Positions 1 through 8,048 of a DNA stretch of 64,000 bases are shown here, piece after piece. Under the pieces are notes generated by a model, which ran no database searches, was not told the DNA's origin, and saw only the letters and a program-made list of their open reading frames with translations. Source of the stretch: Cytophagales bacterium (lineage in GTDB: Bacteria > Bacteroidota > Bacteroidia > Cytophagales > Cyclobacteriaceae). The stretch lies in NCBI GenBank assembly GCA_022360055.1, contig JAKSDO010000171.1, positions 1 to 64,000 of the forward strand. The letters are read 5' to 3'. Made by a program: the position numbers and the translations under genes. Position 1 is the first letter of the stretch. Each line of letters opens with the position of its first letter.

Positions 1-303
1 AATCTGTAAATCAAATAAATACACAAGACCACGTCATTCAAATTTGTGCATTTTGAAAAAAGGTTAGGACTCGAAATGACGCTTTTTACTTAACACTACA
101 TTGCAGCATGAAAGGTTTCCCTGATACAAACAATACGCGAGGAGGTTGTTAAAATTTTACGAACGCTTCAAATGGCATCCGTACGACCAGGGGAGGATGC
201 TTTATGGTACGCAATAGTTATACGAGGGTTAAGATTATAAGATACCGGTTTTTACCCCTGATAACAAGCCTGTCAGTTGCGGTGCAGGCATTCCATTTAC
301 CAT
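1..303. other. non-coding left edge
   Basis: No open frame with coding character, RNA gene or clear hairpin was found here on either strand. It lies downstream of the minus-strand GAF-domain gene, so its terminator may be inside, but I see no convincing stem followed by a T-run. Confidence 0.4.
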
Positions 304-2670
304 CTAATTCGTAGTCCCGTTAATCGTCTCCATTAACTCATCAACGGTGTACCCTTCCCCGCTTTTATTCAATGTAGAATAATCGACTTTGGCGCGCAGC
401 GCTTTCAATCCGGTAATTCCTTGGAGATCTTCAAGTTCCAGGTCTTCAAATTCTTTTTGAACAAGCCCCTTGTGATGGAGATATCTTAAATATTTCGCGT
501 AGTCTCGTGCATCTTTTTCCTGTGAATAAATAATCGCAATATGACCGGGTTGGGTAATCCGTTCCTTCGTTCCTTTGATGTGAGCCTTATCCACTCGTTT
601 TTTAATAATTTCATAACGCGCATTATAAGCTCCTTCCACGTCAAATCGCTTTTCATCCATTCTAAAATGGACTGCCAGAGGAGTGCTGTAGACCAGAATC
701 AGCGAAGCCACTTCGATCGCTGTTTCCAATTCCTCCCGAATGGATTTGAACTCGAGTTCCATTTGGCACATGACGATCAATTGCCACAGCCGCAGATTCT
801 GAAGGTAGATCGGATCAAATTGCACCTTGTTTGAAATAGATTCTCCTACGTAGATGTTGTACTCGATCCCATCGGTTTTGTATCGTTCGAAATAATGCGG
901 AAAGATGCGCTGAGCTTCAATTTGTTTATTATCAATGAAGTCTGCCAACCGGTGATTCAACGTATTTACACTGTTGTCGTATTTTTTCCGCTCATTGTAA
1001 ATGGTGCCCAGCTCGGGATCGAGCTGTTTTATGTATTTATTCACCATCGCATCAAGCTTTGTACTGCTTTGCTTCACCGGCGCAAATGCGGGATAAATAT
1101 CCGATTTGAGAAATTCGAGTACTCTGTGTTCTGTGCCTGCCGACAATCCCTTCTTAATTTCCTTTTTGTAGGATTCAATGCGGAAGATCAATTCTTCATA
1201 GGCCGTAATGCCCGTAGTTTTGCAGGCTTCGGATAGTATTTTTTTGACTTCATCTATTTGTTTTGTCAGGTCCCTAGTGACGGCTTCGTTGCGTATGGAA
1301 GATGAATTTTTAATATCAAGCTGACCGTACAGCGGATACACATCTTTGAAAATGATGTCGTTGAAGGTGGCTTCTTTCTTATTGAATTTATTTGAGAGGA
1401 ACTTCTTGGCCTCCGTTTCAAATCTCCATTTTACAGAATGGTGGATGGTTGTACATTCCTGCTGAATAATCGCTTCGATTTGATTCTGACTGTCTGTTTT
1501 GAATTTTTTTGCCGCCATGCCAAGCACAGGGAGCAACTTATCCATCTTGGAGATGGACACCGTATTCAATTCGTATTTTTCGTTGGAGGCCAACTCCAGA
1601 AAGCCAAGAAGCTCGTCTTCATAGATGAGCGGGGCGATGATGTAGCTTTTGATTTTCAGGTCGTTCAATCTTTGGGAAATAGAGCTCTTTGATTTCCTGT
1701 GAAAATCCTCGACATTTGGAATGATCAATGGTTCTTTTCGCTCAATAAGCTGTTTAAACGTATACGGGCACATAGTTTCTTTACAGTTGAGAGAAACATT
1801 ACCGCTCAGAATGATGCTGGAGACATTCGACTTTTCAATCTGGACAAACTCGTTATCGCCAAAAGTCACCAGGCCTACTTCCATTTCATTATTCCCGTAA
1901 AGGTTTTTTATTCCTTTTCGAATGTTCTCAAACGCGTTGGGAGATTTTATCAAAAGGTTGGAAGTAATGGATGAGAGTGACTGATCAACGGTGGCGTCCA
2001 TGAGATTCATGATTCCTATACCGCGCATGATCCAGCTATCCGGCGGAAATTTCTCCTTCCATAAATCGATATTCTCAAAATTGTCGAGGAGTTCGACGTA
2101 ATCCTCTTCGGTGATATGCCTGGTTCTATCGGTCGGCAAAAATTCCATGAGATCTCCATTAAAGGCCATCTTGTAAAACCTTTTTAATCCGCTTTTCGAA
2201 TCTTCCAGCTCCACTTGCATGGGTACGCTTATCTTGATCGGATAACCGTAATATCCTCCAAGTATGGAATAGCAGCTATATAAATAATAGGTATCGGCAT
2301 CAATATCCTTGAGCCGGTAAAGCAATTCCATATCGTCATCGCTGAAGATATTGCCGAATCTGGTAGATGTATACAACGGCTTAAAATAAAACGGAGGCGT
2401 TACGGCTTTGATCTCGTTTGTCAATAACGAATCCGGAAATAAGGTCCTGCATAGCTTGTCAATTATGGGTCTGTATTTATCAATTAGCCGGATATCCTCG
2501 AATCCTTCTTTCAACAGGGGATATTCCTCCAGCTCTTCAAGCAGGTTTTGGGCAAATGACGCTACATTTTTGTCCTTATCCTTGACCTGTTGCTCAAGAC
2601 CTTCGATCACTTTATAAAAGCTGATTTTGCAGACTGCAGGGAAATCTACCTTTTTTCCATTAAGTATCAT
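304..2670 (-). CDS. GAF domain-containing protein
   Basis: A 788-residue soluble protein with no signal peptide. A GAF-type region lies at about residues 235-390, recognisable from the strand pair IIAPLIYEDELLGFLELAS near 344-362, preceded by a Cys-containing loop (CKETMCPYTF). GAF domains bind small ligands or mediate dimerisation, but no output domain (kinase, GGDEF, HTH) is visible. The flanking N-terminal 230 and C-terminal 400 residues are charged and mostly helical and match nothing I can name. Large single-GAF proteins of this layout are common and uncharacterised in Bacteroidota. The gene stands alone, 102 bp downstream of the start of the next minus-strand gene's stop, so the two could be cotranscribed. 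Function unknown. Confidence 0.85.
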   Translation of the reverse strand: MILNGKKVDFPAVCKISFYKVIEGLEQQVKDKDKNVASFAQNLLEELEEYPLLKEGFEDIRLIDKYRPIIDKLCRTLFPDSLLTNEIKAVTPPFYFKPLYTSTRFGNIFSDDDMELLYRLKDIDADTYYLYSCYSILGGYYGYPIKISVPMQVELEDSKSGLKRFYKMAFNGDLMEFLPTDRTRHITEEDYVELLDNFENIDLWKEKFPPDSWIMRGIGIMNLMDATVDQSLSSITSNLLIKSPNAFENIRKGIKNLYGNNEMEVGLVTFGDNEFVQIEKSNVSSIILSGNVSLNCKETMCPYTFKQLIERKEPLIIPNVEDFHRKSKSSISQRLNDLKIKSYIIAPLIYEDELLGFLELASNEKYELNTVSISKMDKLLPVLGMAAKKFKTDSQNQIEAIIQQECTTIHHSVKWRFETEAKKFLSNKFNKKEATFNDIIFKDVYPLYGQLDIKNSSSIRNEAVTRDLTKQIDEVKKILSEACKTTGITAYEELIFRIESYKKEIKKGLSAGTEHRVLEFLKSDIYPAFAPVKQSSTKLDAMVNKYIKQLDPELGTIYNERKKYDNSVNTLNHRLADFIDNKQIEAQRIFPHYFERYKTDGIEYNIYVGESISNKVQFDPIYLQNLRLWQLIVMCQMELEFKSIREELETAIEVASLILVYSTPLAVHFRMDEKRFDVEGAYNARYEIIKKRVDKAHIKGTKERITQPGHIAIIYSQEKDARDYAKYLRYLHHKGLVQKEFEDLELEDLQGITGLKALRAKVDYSTLNKSGEGYTVDELMETINGTTN

Positions 2671-2772
2671 GGTTGATAATTTTTTTTGTACCGGTATGGT
2701 TGGTTAAACGAATAAATTTCGGATTGGATACAAATGATTTCCCGGATCGGCCACTTTTATTGAAATGGCCAT

Positions 2773-5145
2773 CTATTCAAACCTCAATGCCTCTACCGGA
2801 TTTCTTACCGATTCCTTGAAGGTCTTAAAGAAAATAGCCAAAAAAGAAATGATCAAAGCGATCATTACTCCAATCAAATAGTCAAAAATATGTTGTTCAA
2901 AGGGATGATAAATTGGGAGTTCTCCAAAAATGTACTTAGCCGCGAAAGAACCGAAAAAGGCGCCAATGAAAAGTATCGTAATGTGCTCAATCATGAGCGA
3001 ACGGAATATCAACAGACTGCTTGAGCCGCTCACTTTCCGAATGGCAATCTCCTTGGTGCGCTGCGTTAATGAATGATTCACTAATCCGATCATCCCAAAA
3101 ACCGATAACAAAATCCCGACGACGGAGAAAAGGATAAACAGGTTATTGAGGGAATGAAAGGTCTTAAAGTGCGGGTCATTGACATAATGAGTTTCAAATC
3201 GTTTTACAACAAAGGGATCTTCCGGGAAAGATGATTTCAACGTGTTTTCAATAGTTTCTTTAGCAGATTTGTATGTGCCCGCCTTAATTCTAAAGCCGAG
3301 GAACATTGGACCGCTCAGCGTGGCGTTGTCATCGACGACAGTCAATACAAGCGGTTTGATTTGATTATAAGGATCATGAAACAGAATATCCTTAAAAACA
3401 CCGACTACCCGAAGTCTTTTATCTTGAATATATTTGCCTATCGGATCTTCCCATCCAAAATGGCGGGCGGCGGTTTCATTGATGATGCAGGTTTTGCCAA
3501 AATCCGAAGGAGACGACTCGGAAAAATTCCGGCCTTTGACCATCTTCATTTCCAGCGTTTTTACAAAATCTCGACTTACCCAAAAGGATCGAGCTTCCAC
3601 CAATTCTTCACGCGGAGCGCCTTCCCAATTGATCAAAGGTGCGCTGGTATAACGCGAAGAATGTATCGGAAATCCCCGGGAAGCGCTTACCGATAGAATG
3701 TCCGGATTGGAGAGACATTGATGTTTAATGCTATTGAATCTGATATTCGGAGCCGTCGGAACCATCTCCACGAAAATCAGTTGATTTTTTTCAAAACCCG
3801 GATCCAGGTTGTACATGTGCTGAATTTGACGCGACATTAAGATGGATACCGTGATCAGGCAAATGGAAATTGTAAATTGGAACCCTACTAAAAACTTTTT
3901 GAGACTCAACTGAGGGCTTCTTTTGGAGAAAAATTTTTGCTTAAACAAATCCAGCGCATTTACAGAAGTAATCAATCCGGACAGATAGGTGCTCGACAAA
4001 AAGCTTACGATCATGATTGTGGTAAATACCGTGAAATAGAATTGATCTTCAAATAGCAGCGCTAAACTGATTTGTTTATCTGTCAAGGTATTAAATGCAT
4101 TTAACAACAATTCGATGAGGAGTATTGAGATTAACAAAGAAACAATAGTAACGATAAAGTTTTCTAAAAATATTTGAAGGACGAGCTGGCCCCGGTTGGC
4201 CCCTATGACCTTTTTAATACCGATTTCCTTACCCCTCAAGCTTCCCGAGGCAATGGAGAGATTTATGAAGTTAATCGAGGCTAGGATCAGCACCATGACG
4301 GAAAAAATACCGAACAGATAAAGTACGATCGTATAATTATTACTGATAGAAAACATGTATAGATCGGACAGAGGCCTTAGGAGTAACTGTATTTCTGCCG
4401 ATTCCAATTTGTTTTTCATCAAATCCTTAAGACTGGCGCCAAGTTGTTTGATATTCGCATCCTCTTTGGTCAGAATATAGGTATAATAGAACGTGCCGCC
4501 CCAATCATCAAATAGATCTGGATTACTCCACAGGGATTTTAAAGTATTGATGGAGACAATAAATCCGGGTTGCAGATGTGTATTTTTTGGAAGGTCCCGA
4601 TACACTCCTGTGATTTTTAACGCGTATTTTTTATCGAGGATCAAAGTTTTATCTATAGGGTTTTCATGATTAAAAAGGTTGTCGGCCAACGACTCGGAAA
4701 GGATGATGGAAAATGGTTCGGTAAGGGCGTTTTGCATGGATCCGGCTACAAAATCGCAATAAAAGATCTCCAGGAAATTCTGATCCGCACATTGCCCCTT
4801 CTCCCGGATGAAGGCACCCTCATCTGAGGTGGATAAATAAACTTCCCAATCCGGTAATACAAGTGACTGGTTTAGAATGTCATCGTACTGGTTATTTTTC
4901 AGGTTTTCAGAAATAGCGGCTGATGAATGCATGATCAGCTCATCAACAGCAGTTTTATAGGTTTGAATTCGATAGATATTGGCATAGTTTTCATTGAATT
5001 TGTCCCAACTTAATTCATACTTTATAAAGAGGCTGATTATTATAAAGGTGCCGAATCCAATGGATAAAACGATTATTGATAGCAGGGTGTTGACTTTCCT
5101 TTTTTGGAGGCTGCGAATTGCAGATTTAAAAATCATAGCGGTCAC
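2773..5145 (-). CDS. FtsX/MacB-type ABC transporter permease (orphan)
   Basis: A 790-residue inner-membrane protein with the two-repeat architecture of large Bacteroidota permeases: TM1 at about 20-42, a periplasmic MacB_PCD-like domain to about 275, three TM segments of an FtsX domain at about 280-400, a further TM near 420, a second periplasmic domain, and a last FtsX domain at about 670-785 ending in NPVEALRFE. Typical FtsX signatures are present (KEIGIKKVIGANRGQL; TKEIAIRKVSGSS). Such proteins work with a separate ATPase in export or envelope lipoprotein/peptide handling; no ATPase gene is adjacent. It is a paralogue of the permease at 34940-37303. A minus-strand box TAAATTTG at 5168-5175 could be its promoter. 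Confidence 0.9.
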   Translation of the reverse strand: MTAMIFKSAIRSLQKRKVNTLLSIIVLSIGFGTFIIISLFIKYELSWDKFNENYANIYRIQTYKTAVDELIMHSSAAISENLKNNQYDDILNQSLVLPDWEVYLSTSDEGAFIREKGQCADQNFLEIFYCDFVAGSMQNALTEPFSIILSESLADNLFNHENPIDKTLILDKKYALKITGVYRDLPKNTHLQPGFIVSINTLKSLWSNPDLFDDWGGTFYYTYILTKEDANIKQLGASLKDLMKNKLESAEIQLLLRPLSDLYMFSISNNYTIVLYLFGIFSVMVLILASINFINLSIASGSLRGKEIGIKKVIGANRGQLVLQIFLENFIVTIVSLLISILLIELLLNAFNTLTDKQISLALLFEDQFYFTVFTTIMIVSFLSSTYLSGLITSVNALDLFKQKFFSKRSPQLSLKKFLVGFQFTISICLITVSILMSRQIQHMYNLDPGFEKNQLIFVEMVPTAPNIRFNSIKHQCLSNPDILSVSASRGFPIHSSRYTSAPLINWEGAPREELVEARSFWVSRDFVKTLEMKMVKGRNFSESSPSDFGKTCIINETAARHFGWEDPIGKYIQDKRLRVVGVFKDILFHDPYNQIKPLVLTVVDDNATLSGPMFLGFRIKAGTYKSAKETIENTLKSSFPEDPFVVKRFETHYVNDPHFKTFHSLNNLFILFSVVGILLSVFGMIGLVNHSLTQRTKEIAIRKVSGSSSLLIFRSLMIEHITILFIGAFFGSFAAKYIFGELPIYHPFEQHIFDYLIGVMIALIISFLAIFFKTFKESVRNPVEALRFE

Positions 5146-5647
5146 AAAAACTTTAGATTTTGAATTTCAAATTTATCCATAAGATTTGAAATAATTGTGC
5201 CATTGATGTATGTTATTGACATTCAGTGATTTACTGAAATCAAGTCTACAAGTCTAAAAAAGAAGTGTTGGAAAATCATACAATTGGTGTACGGATTTCA
5301 AGTCCCGCATGATTCATACGATAAAGCTTTCCCTGTTTCATCTTCATATCTGCACATATACTTCCACATAAATTACATGGAATCCATGAGATAATTACAC
5401 AAATTGTTTCGCTCAAGTGACTTAAACCAAGGTTTTGATGCCATTCCCAAATTAGACGCTATATAATGTGCGTTTGACAGCGGGCAAAACCTAATTTTGA
5501 GATTAGGTCCGCTCTGTGCGTATACAGGAATATTCCGGAACAAATCAGGATTGCGTAATGTTGGGTTTTTTTCCCGGTTTTCCGACAGTTGAATCCCGGG
5601 CTGGCGACAAAAAGGTGACGGCCCTCGGATGCTTGCGACATGAATAG
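5146..5647. other. intergenic stretch without a gene
   Basis: About 500 bp between two minus-strand genes. A 60-codon minus-strand frame (5459-5641) has no coding character and was not called. A hairpin with 7-bp arms at 5489-5508 (ACCTAAT / ATTAGGT), followed on the minus strand by TTTTG, may be a weak terminator for the hydrolase gene. Confidence 0.4.
5168..5175 (-). promoter_or_regulatory. candidate -7 box of the FtsX-type permease gene
   Basis: On the minus strand the sequence reads TAAATTTG, a perfect match to the Bacteroidota TAnnTTTG element, 22 nt before the start codon. No good TTTG -33 element is visible at the usual distance. Confidence 0.45.
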
Positions 5648-6496
5648 CTAAATTCCTTTAAAAAAGTTGATCGTCAACTCAACAACTTTTTCCAGATCTT
5701 CCGGCAATTTGTCCCCCTTAAAAGGGTGCCCCCCTCCGAAGGTATGCCCTGCGCCCTCAATGATTTTCACTTTAACCGACCGGTTCCAGGATCGCATCTG
5801 TTTTACAGCCTCAACAGGTACCGTCGGATCATCGGAACCATGAATCGAAAGCATTGGAACTTTTAGGTTCTTCACGGCTTCCGGCACCAGGAGCCGGTCT
5901 TTATGTGCTTTATAATCCTCAACCAGTTGAAAATCCAGAGGCATTTCCTGGTTTGTTCGCGCATTGTGGACGAAGATCCTGCCGACCTTCCTCCAATGTT
6001 CGATGTCCTCTTTTGAATACCATGTCTCAAGGTTGTTTACGGCCGCCCAGGTGGTTATTCCTTTTATTCGCGGGTCTTCATTCGCCTTTAAGATCACATG
6101 GGCACCTCCTCGACTATGTCCGAGAATAAATATTTTTGACAGATCTGTTTCCTCTGCCGGGAGTATTGTTTCTTTGGAAAACAAGTAATCGATCAATGCT
6201 CCGGTATCGTCCAGTTCGATGGAAAAGTTGTTTTGAGCAAATGCTTCAAGATCTGCAAAATCATACGGTTTTTGCAATGTGGTACCGTTGTGCGAAAAAT
6301 TCATTTTAATGAATACGAAACCTGCTTTTGCGATTTTTTCCCCCACCAGATTAAAGGGCCCCCAGTCCTTGAATCCTTTAAACCCGTGGTTGAAAATAAT
6401 GACGGGTTTTGCCTGACCGTTTTTAATGAAACCGGCATCAGCCGCGAACGGACGCCCGCGGTGTTTCGAGGTGAGTAAAAGATCTATTTTTTCCAT
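5648..6496 (-). CDS. alpha/beta hydrolase (dienelactone-hydrolase/acyl-peptidase-like)
   Basis: A cytoplasmic serine hydrolase of 282 residues. Visible elements are the oxyanion-side motif FNHGFKG near residue 35, the nucleophile elbow GHSRGG with Ser at about 128, the acid in HGSDDPTVPVEAV and the histidine in GAGHTFGG, in the canonical order of the fold. The substrate cannot be told from sequence; candidates are an esterase, a dienelactone-type hydrolase or a small peptidase. An upstream ATG at 6550 would add 18 residues without family support (MFRSKVYGFL...), so I chose the ATG at 6496 (MEKIDLLL). The gene is divergent from the polyprenyl synthase gene, 86 bp away. Confidence 0.88.
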   Translation of the reverse strand: MEKIDLLLTSKHRGRPFAADAGFIKNGQAKPVIIFNHGFKGFKDWGPFNLVGEKIAKAGFVFIKMNFSHNGTTLQKPYDFADLEAFAQNNFSIELDDTGALIDYLFSKETILPAEETDLSKIFILGHSRGGAHVILKANEDPRIKGITTWAAVNNLETWYSKEDIEHWRKVGRIFVHNARTNQEMPLDFQLVEDYKAHKDRLLVPEAVKNLKVPMLSIHGSDDPTVPVEAVKQMRSWNRSVKVKIIEGAGHTFGGGHPFKGDKLPEDLEKVVELTINFFKGI

Positions 6497-6535
6497 CGTG
6501 TATTTTTGTAAACTCAAACATAAGAATCCATAAAC

Positions 6536-6566
6536 TTTGCTTCTGAACAAATTGATAGTATACTTG
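6536..6566 (+). promoter_or_regulatory. promoter of the polyprenyl diphosphate synthase gene
   Basis: TTTG at 6536-6539, 19 bp, then TATACTTG at 6559-6566. This fits the Bacteroidota consensus (TTTG, 19-21 bp, TAnnTTTG) with one mismatch. Transcription would begin near 6573, giving a leader of only about 10 nt before the ATG at 6583. Confidence 0.65.
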
Positions 6567-6582
6567 CACCATCATTTTTTAA

Positions 6583-7557
6583 ATGTCACTGAATCTTAAA
6601 GAAATACAAGCTCCGATCGCTCTGGAAATGGCGGAATTTGAAAAAAAATTCCGCGATTCCATGAAGAGTAAAGTTCAGTTGCTGGACAAAATAATGACTT
6701 ATATCGTAAAGCGCAAAGGAAAGCAAATGCGTCCTATGTTTGTATTTCTTTCATGCGGCGTAACCGGTGAAATCAATGAATCAACGCATCGCGGAGCTGC
6801 CTTGATTGAGTTGCTCCACACGGCCACCCTGGTACATGATGATGTGGTGGATGATGCGAATTACCGCAGAGGATTTTTTTCTATTAACGCCTTGTGGAAA
6901 AACAAAATCGCCGTTCTCGTGGGTGATTACCTGCTGTCCCGCGGACTTCTTCTGTCCGTCGAGCACGGCGATCATGAATTGCTGAGGATTGTATCCAATG
7001 CCGTGAAGGAGATGAGTGAGGGCGAATTGTTGCAAATGGAGAAGGCCCGAAAACTCGATATTGACGAAGAAGTATACTACGAAATTATACGGCAGAAAAC
7101 CGCCTCACTTATTGCTTCATGTTGTGCGGTAGGCGCGTGCTCTTCGGGCGCCGATAAAGAAACCGTGGAGAAGATGAGACTTTTTGGTGAGAAGGTCGGT
7201 ATGGCATTCCAAATCAAGGACGATCTTTTTGATTACGGAACGGCTGAAATCGGCAAACCGCTCGGCATTGACATCAAGGAGAAAAAAATGACTCTTCCGT
7301 TGATCTATGCGCTTCGCCATGCTTCGCCGGTTGAAAAGAAAAAAGTGATTTTCAAAATCAAAAACCAGAGCCATAAAAATAAGAAGGTGCGCGAGGTGAT
7401 TGAATTTGTAAAAGGCTCCGGAGGCCTGGAATATGCCCGGGAAGTGATGGAGAGATTTTACAACGAAGCACTGGAAATACTTCAGTCATTCCGGAATTCA
7501 ACCTTTAAGAATTCCCTCAACGATTTGGTTCAATTTACCATTAAGAGAGATAAATAA
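6583..7557 (+). CDS. polyprenyl (octaprenyl-type) diphosphate synthase
   Basis: A trans-prenyltransferase of 324 residues that condenses isopentenyl diphosphate onto allylic diphosphates, most likely making the C35-C45 side chain of menaquinone. The first aspartate-rich motif is in LVHDDVVDDANYRRG (about residues 85-100) and the second in FQIKDDLFDYG (about 207-217); both bind Mg-diphosphate. The KGKQMRPMFVF segment near residue 45 is the conserved IPP-binding region. The residues before the first motif are bulkless enough for a long-chain product, but chain length cannot be fixed by eye. Length matches IspB/HepT-like enzymes. It has its own promoter and is followed by a hairpin at 7721-7742. 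Confidence 0.92.
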   Translation: MSLNLKEIQAPIALEMAEFEKKFRDSMKSKVQLLDKIMTYIVKRKGKQMRPMFVFLSCGVTGEINESTHRGAALIELLHTATLVHDDVVDDANYRRGFFSINALWKNKIAVLVGDYLLSRGLLLSVEHGDHELLRIVSNAVKEMSEGELLQMEKARKLDIDEEVYYEIIRQKTASLIASCCAVGACSSGADKETVEKMRLFGEKVGMAFQIKDDLFDYGTAEIGKPLGIDIKEKKMTLPLIYALRHASPVEKKKVIFKIKNQSHKNKKVREVIEFVKGSGGLEYAREVMERFYNEALEILQSFRNSTFKNSLNDLVQFTIKRDK

Positions 7558-8048
7558 CGAAGTGTCATCAACCGGAATTGCCGGCGTTCTCAGAAAGCGC
7601 TTCTATCTGCAATTGTAATTTTATTGGAACGTGTTTTCCATGAAATTGGATGTTCCGGCATTTGGGAACGATTTCTCAGATAAATCTAAAATTTACCGGA
7701 AGATCCCGGAATCACGGGTGCCCGGACAGGACGATGTCCGGGAAGCGCGGTATTTTTTGTTGTCTCAAATGCCCGCTTCGTAGGGGCTCCCGGCTGCCGG
7801 AGGGCGGTGTATTTTGCAGTCGTGTCCATGCCGGAACCTACGGTCTTTTTGTTCCGGTTTGTCGAACTCATGAGCATAAACATGAATAAGTCGCTCTTTC
7901 CCGGGTTTACCCCAAAATGAGCTATTTTCATCCCGCTCTTTGTTGTTTTTTAGCTGTGAGAAAAAGGAATTCTTTTTTCAAATTCGGGATTTCGATTTCC
8001 GGAATGGAATTATATCAATAAATTCACGCCGTATCTAAAAATGGAAGT
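7558..8048. other. intergenic stretch without a recognised gene
   Basis: About 490 bp between two plus-strand genes. The only clear structure is the GC-rich hairpin at 7721-7742. Short frames of 79-81 codons on both strands lack coding character. A 13-nt match (TTTTATTGGAACG, 7619-7631) to the right half of the repeat before susC is noted but not interpreted. Confidence 0.4.
7721..7742 (+). terminator. hairpin terminator candidate
   Basis: Perfect 8-bp stem CCCGGACA / TGTCCGGG with a 6-nt loop, followed shortly by a T-rich stretch (ATTTTTTG). It lies about 165 nt after the polyprenyl synthase stop codon. Confidence 0.5.

Noticed and set aside
5459-5641. 60-codon minus-strand frame
   Set aside because: No domain, no promoter and no conserved features; probably chance.
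7619-7631. 13-nt match (TTTTATTGGAACG) to the right half of the susC-upstream repeat
   Set aside because: The left half TCCTG is not conserved and the site lies 420 bp from the next start codon; probably chance.
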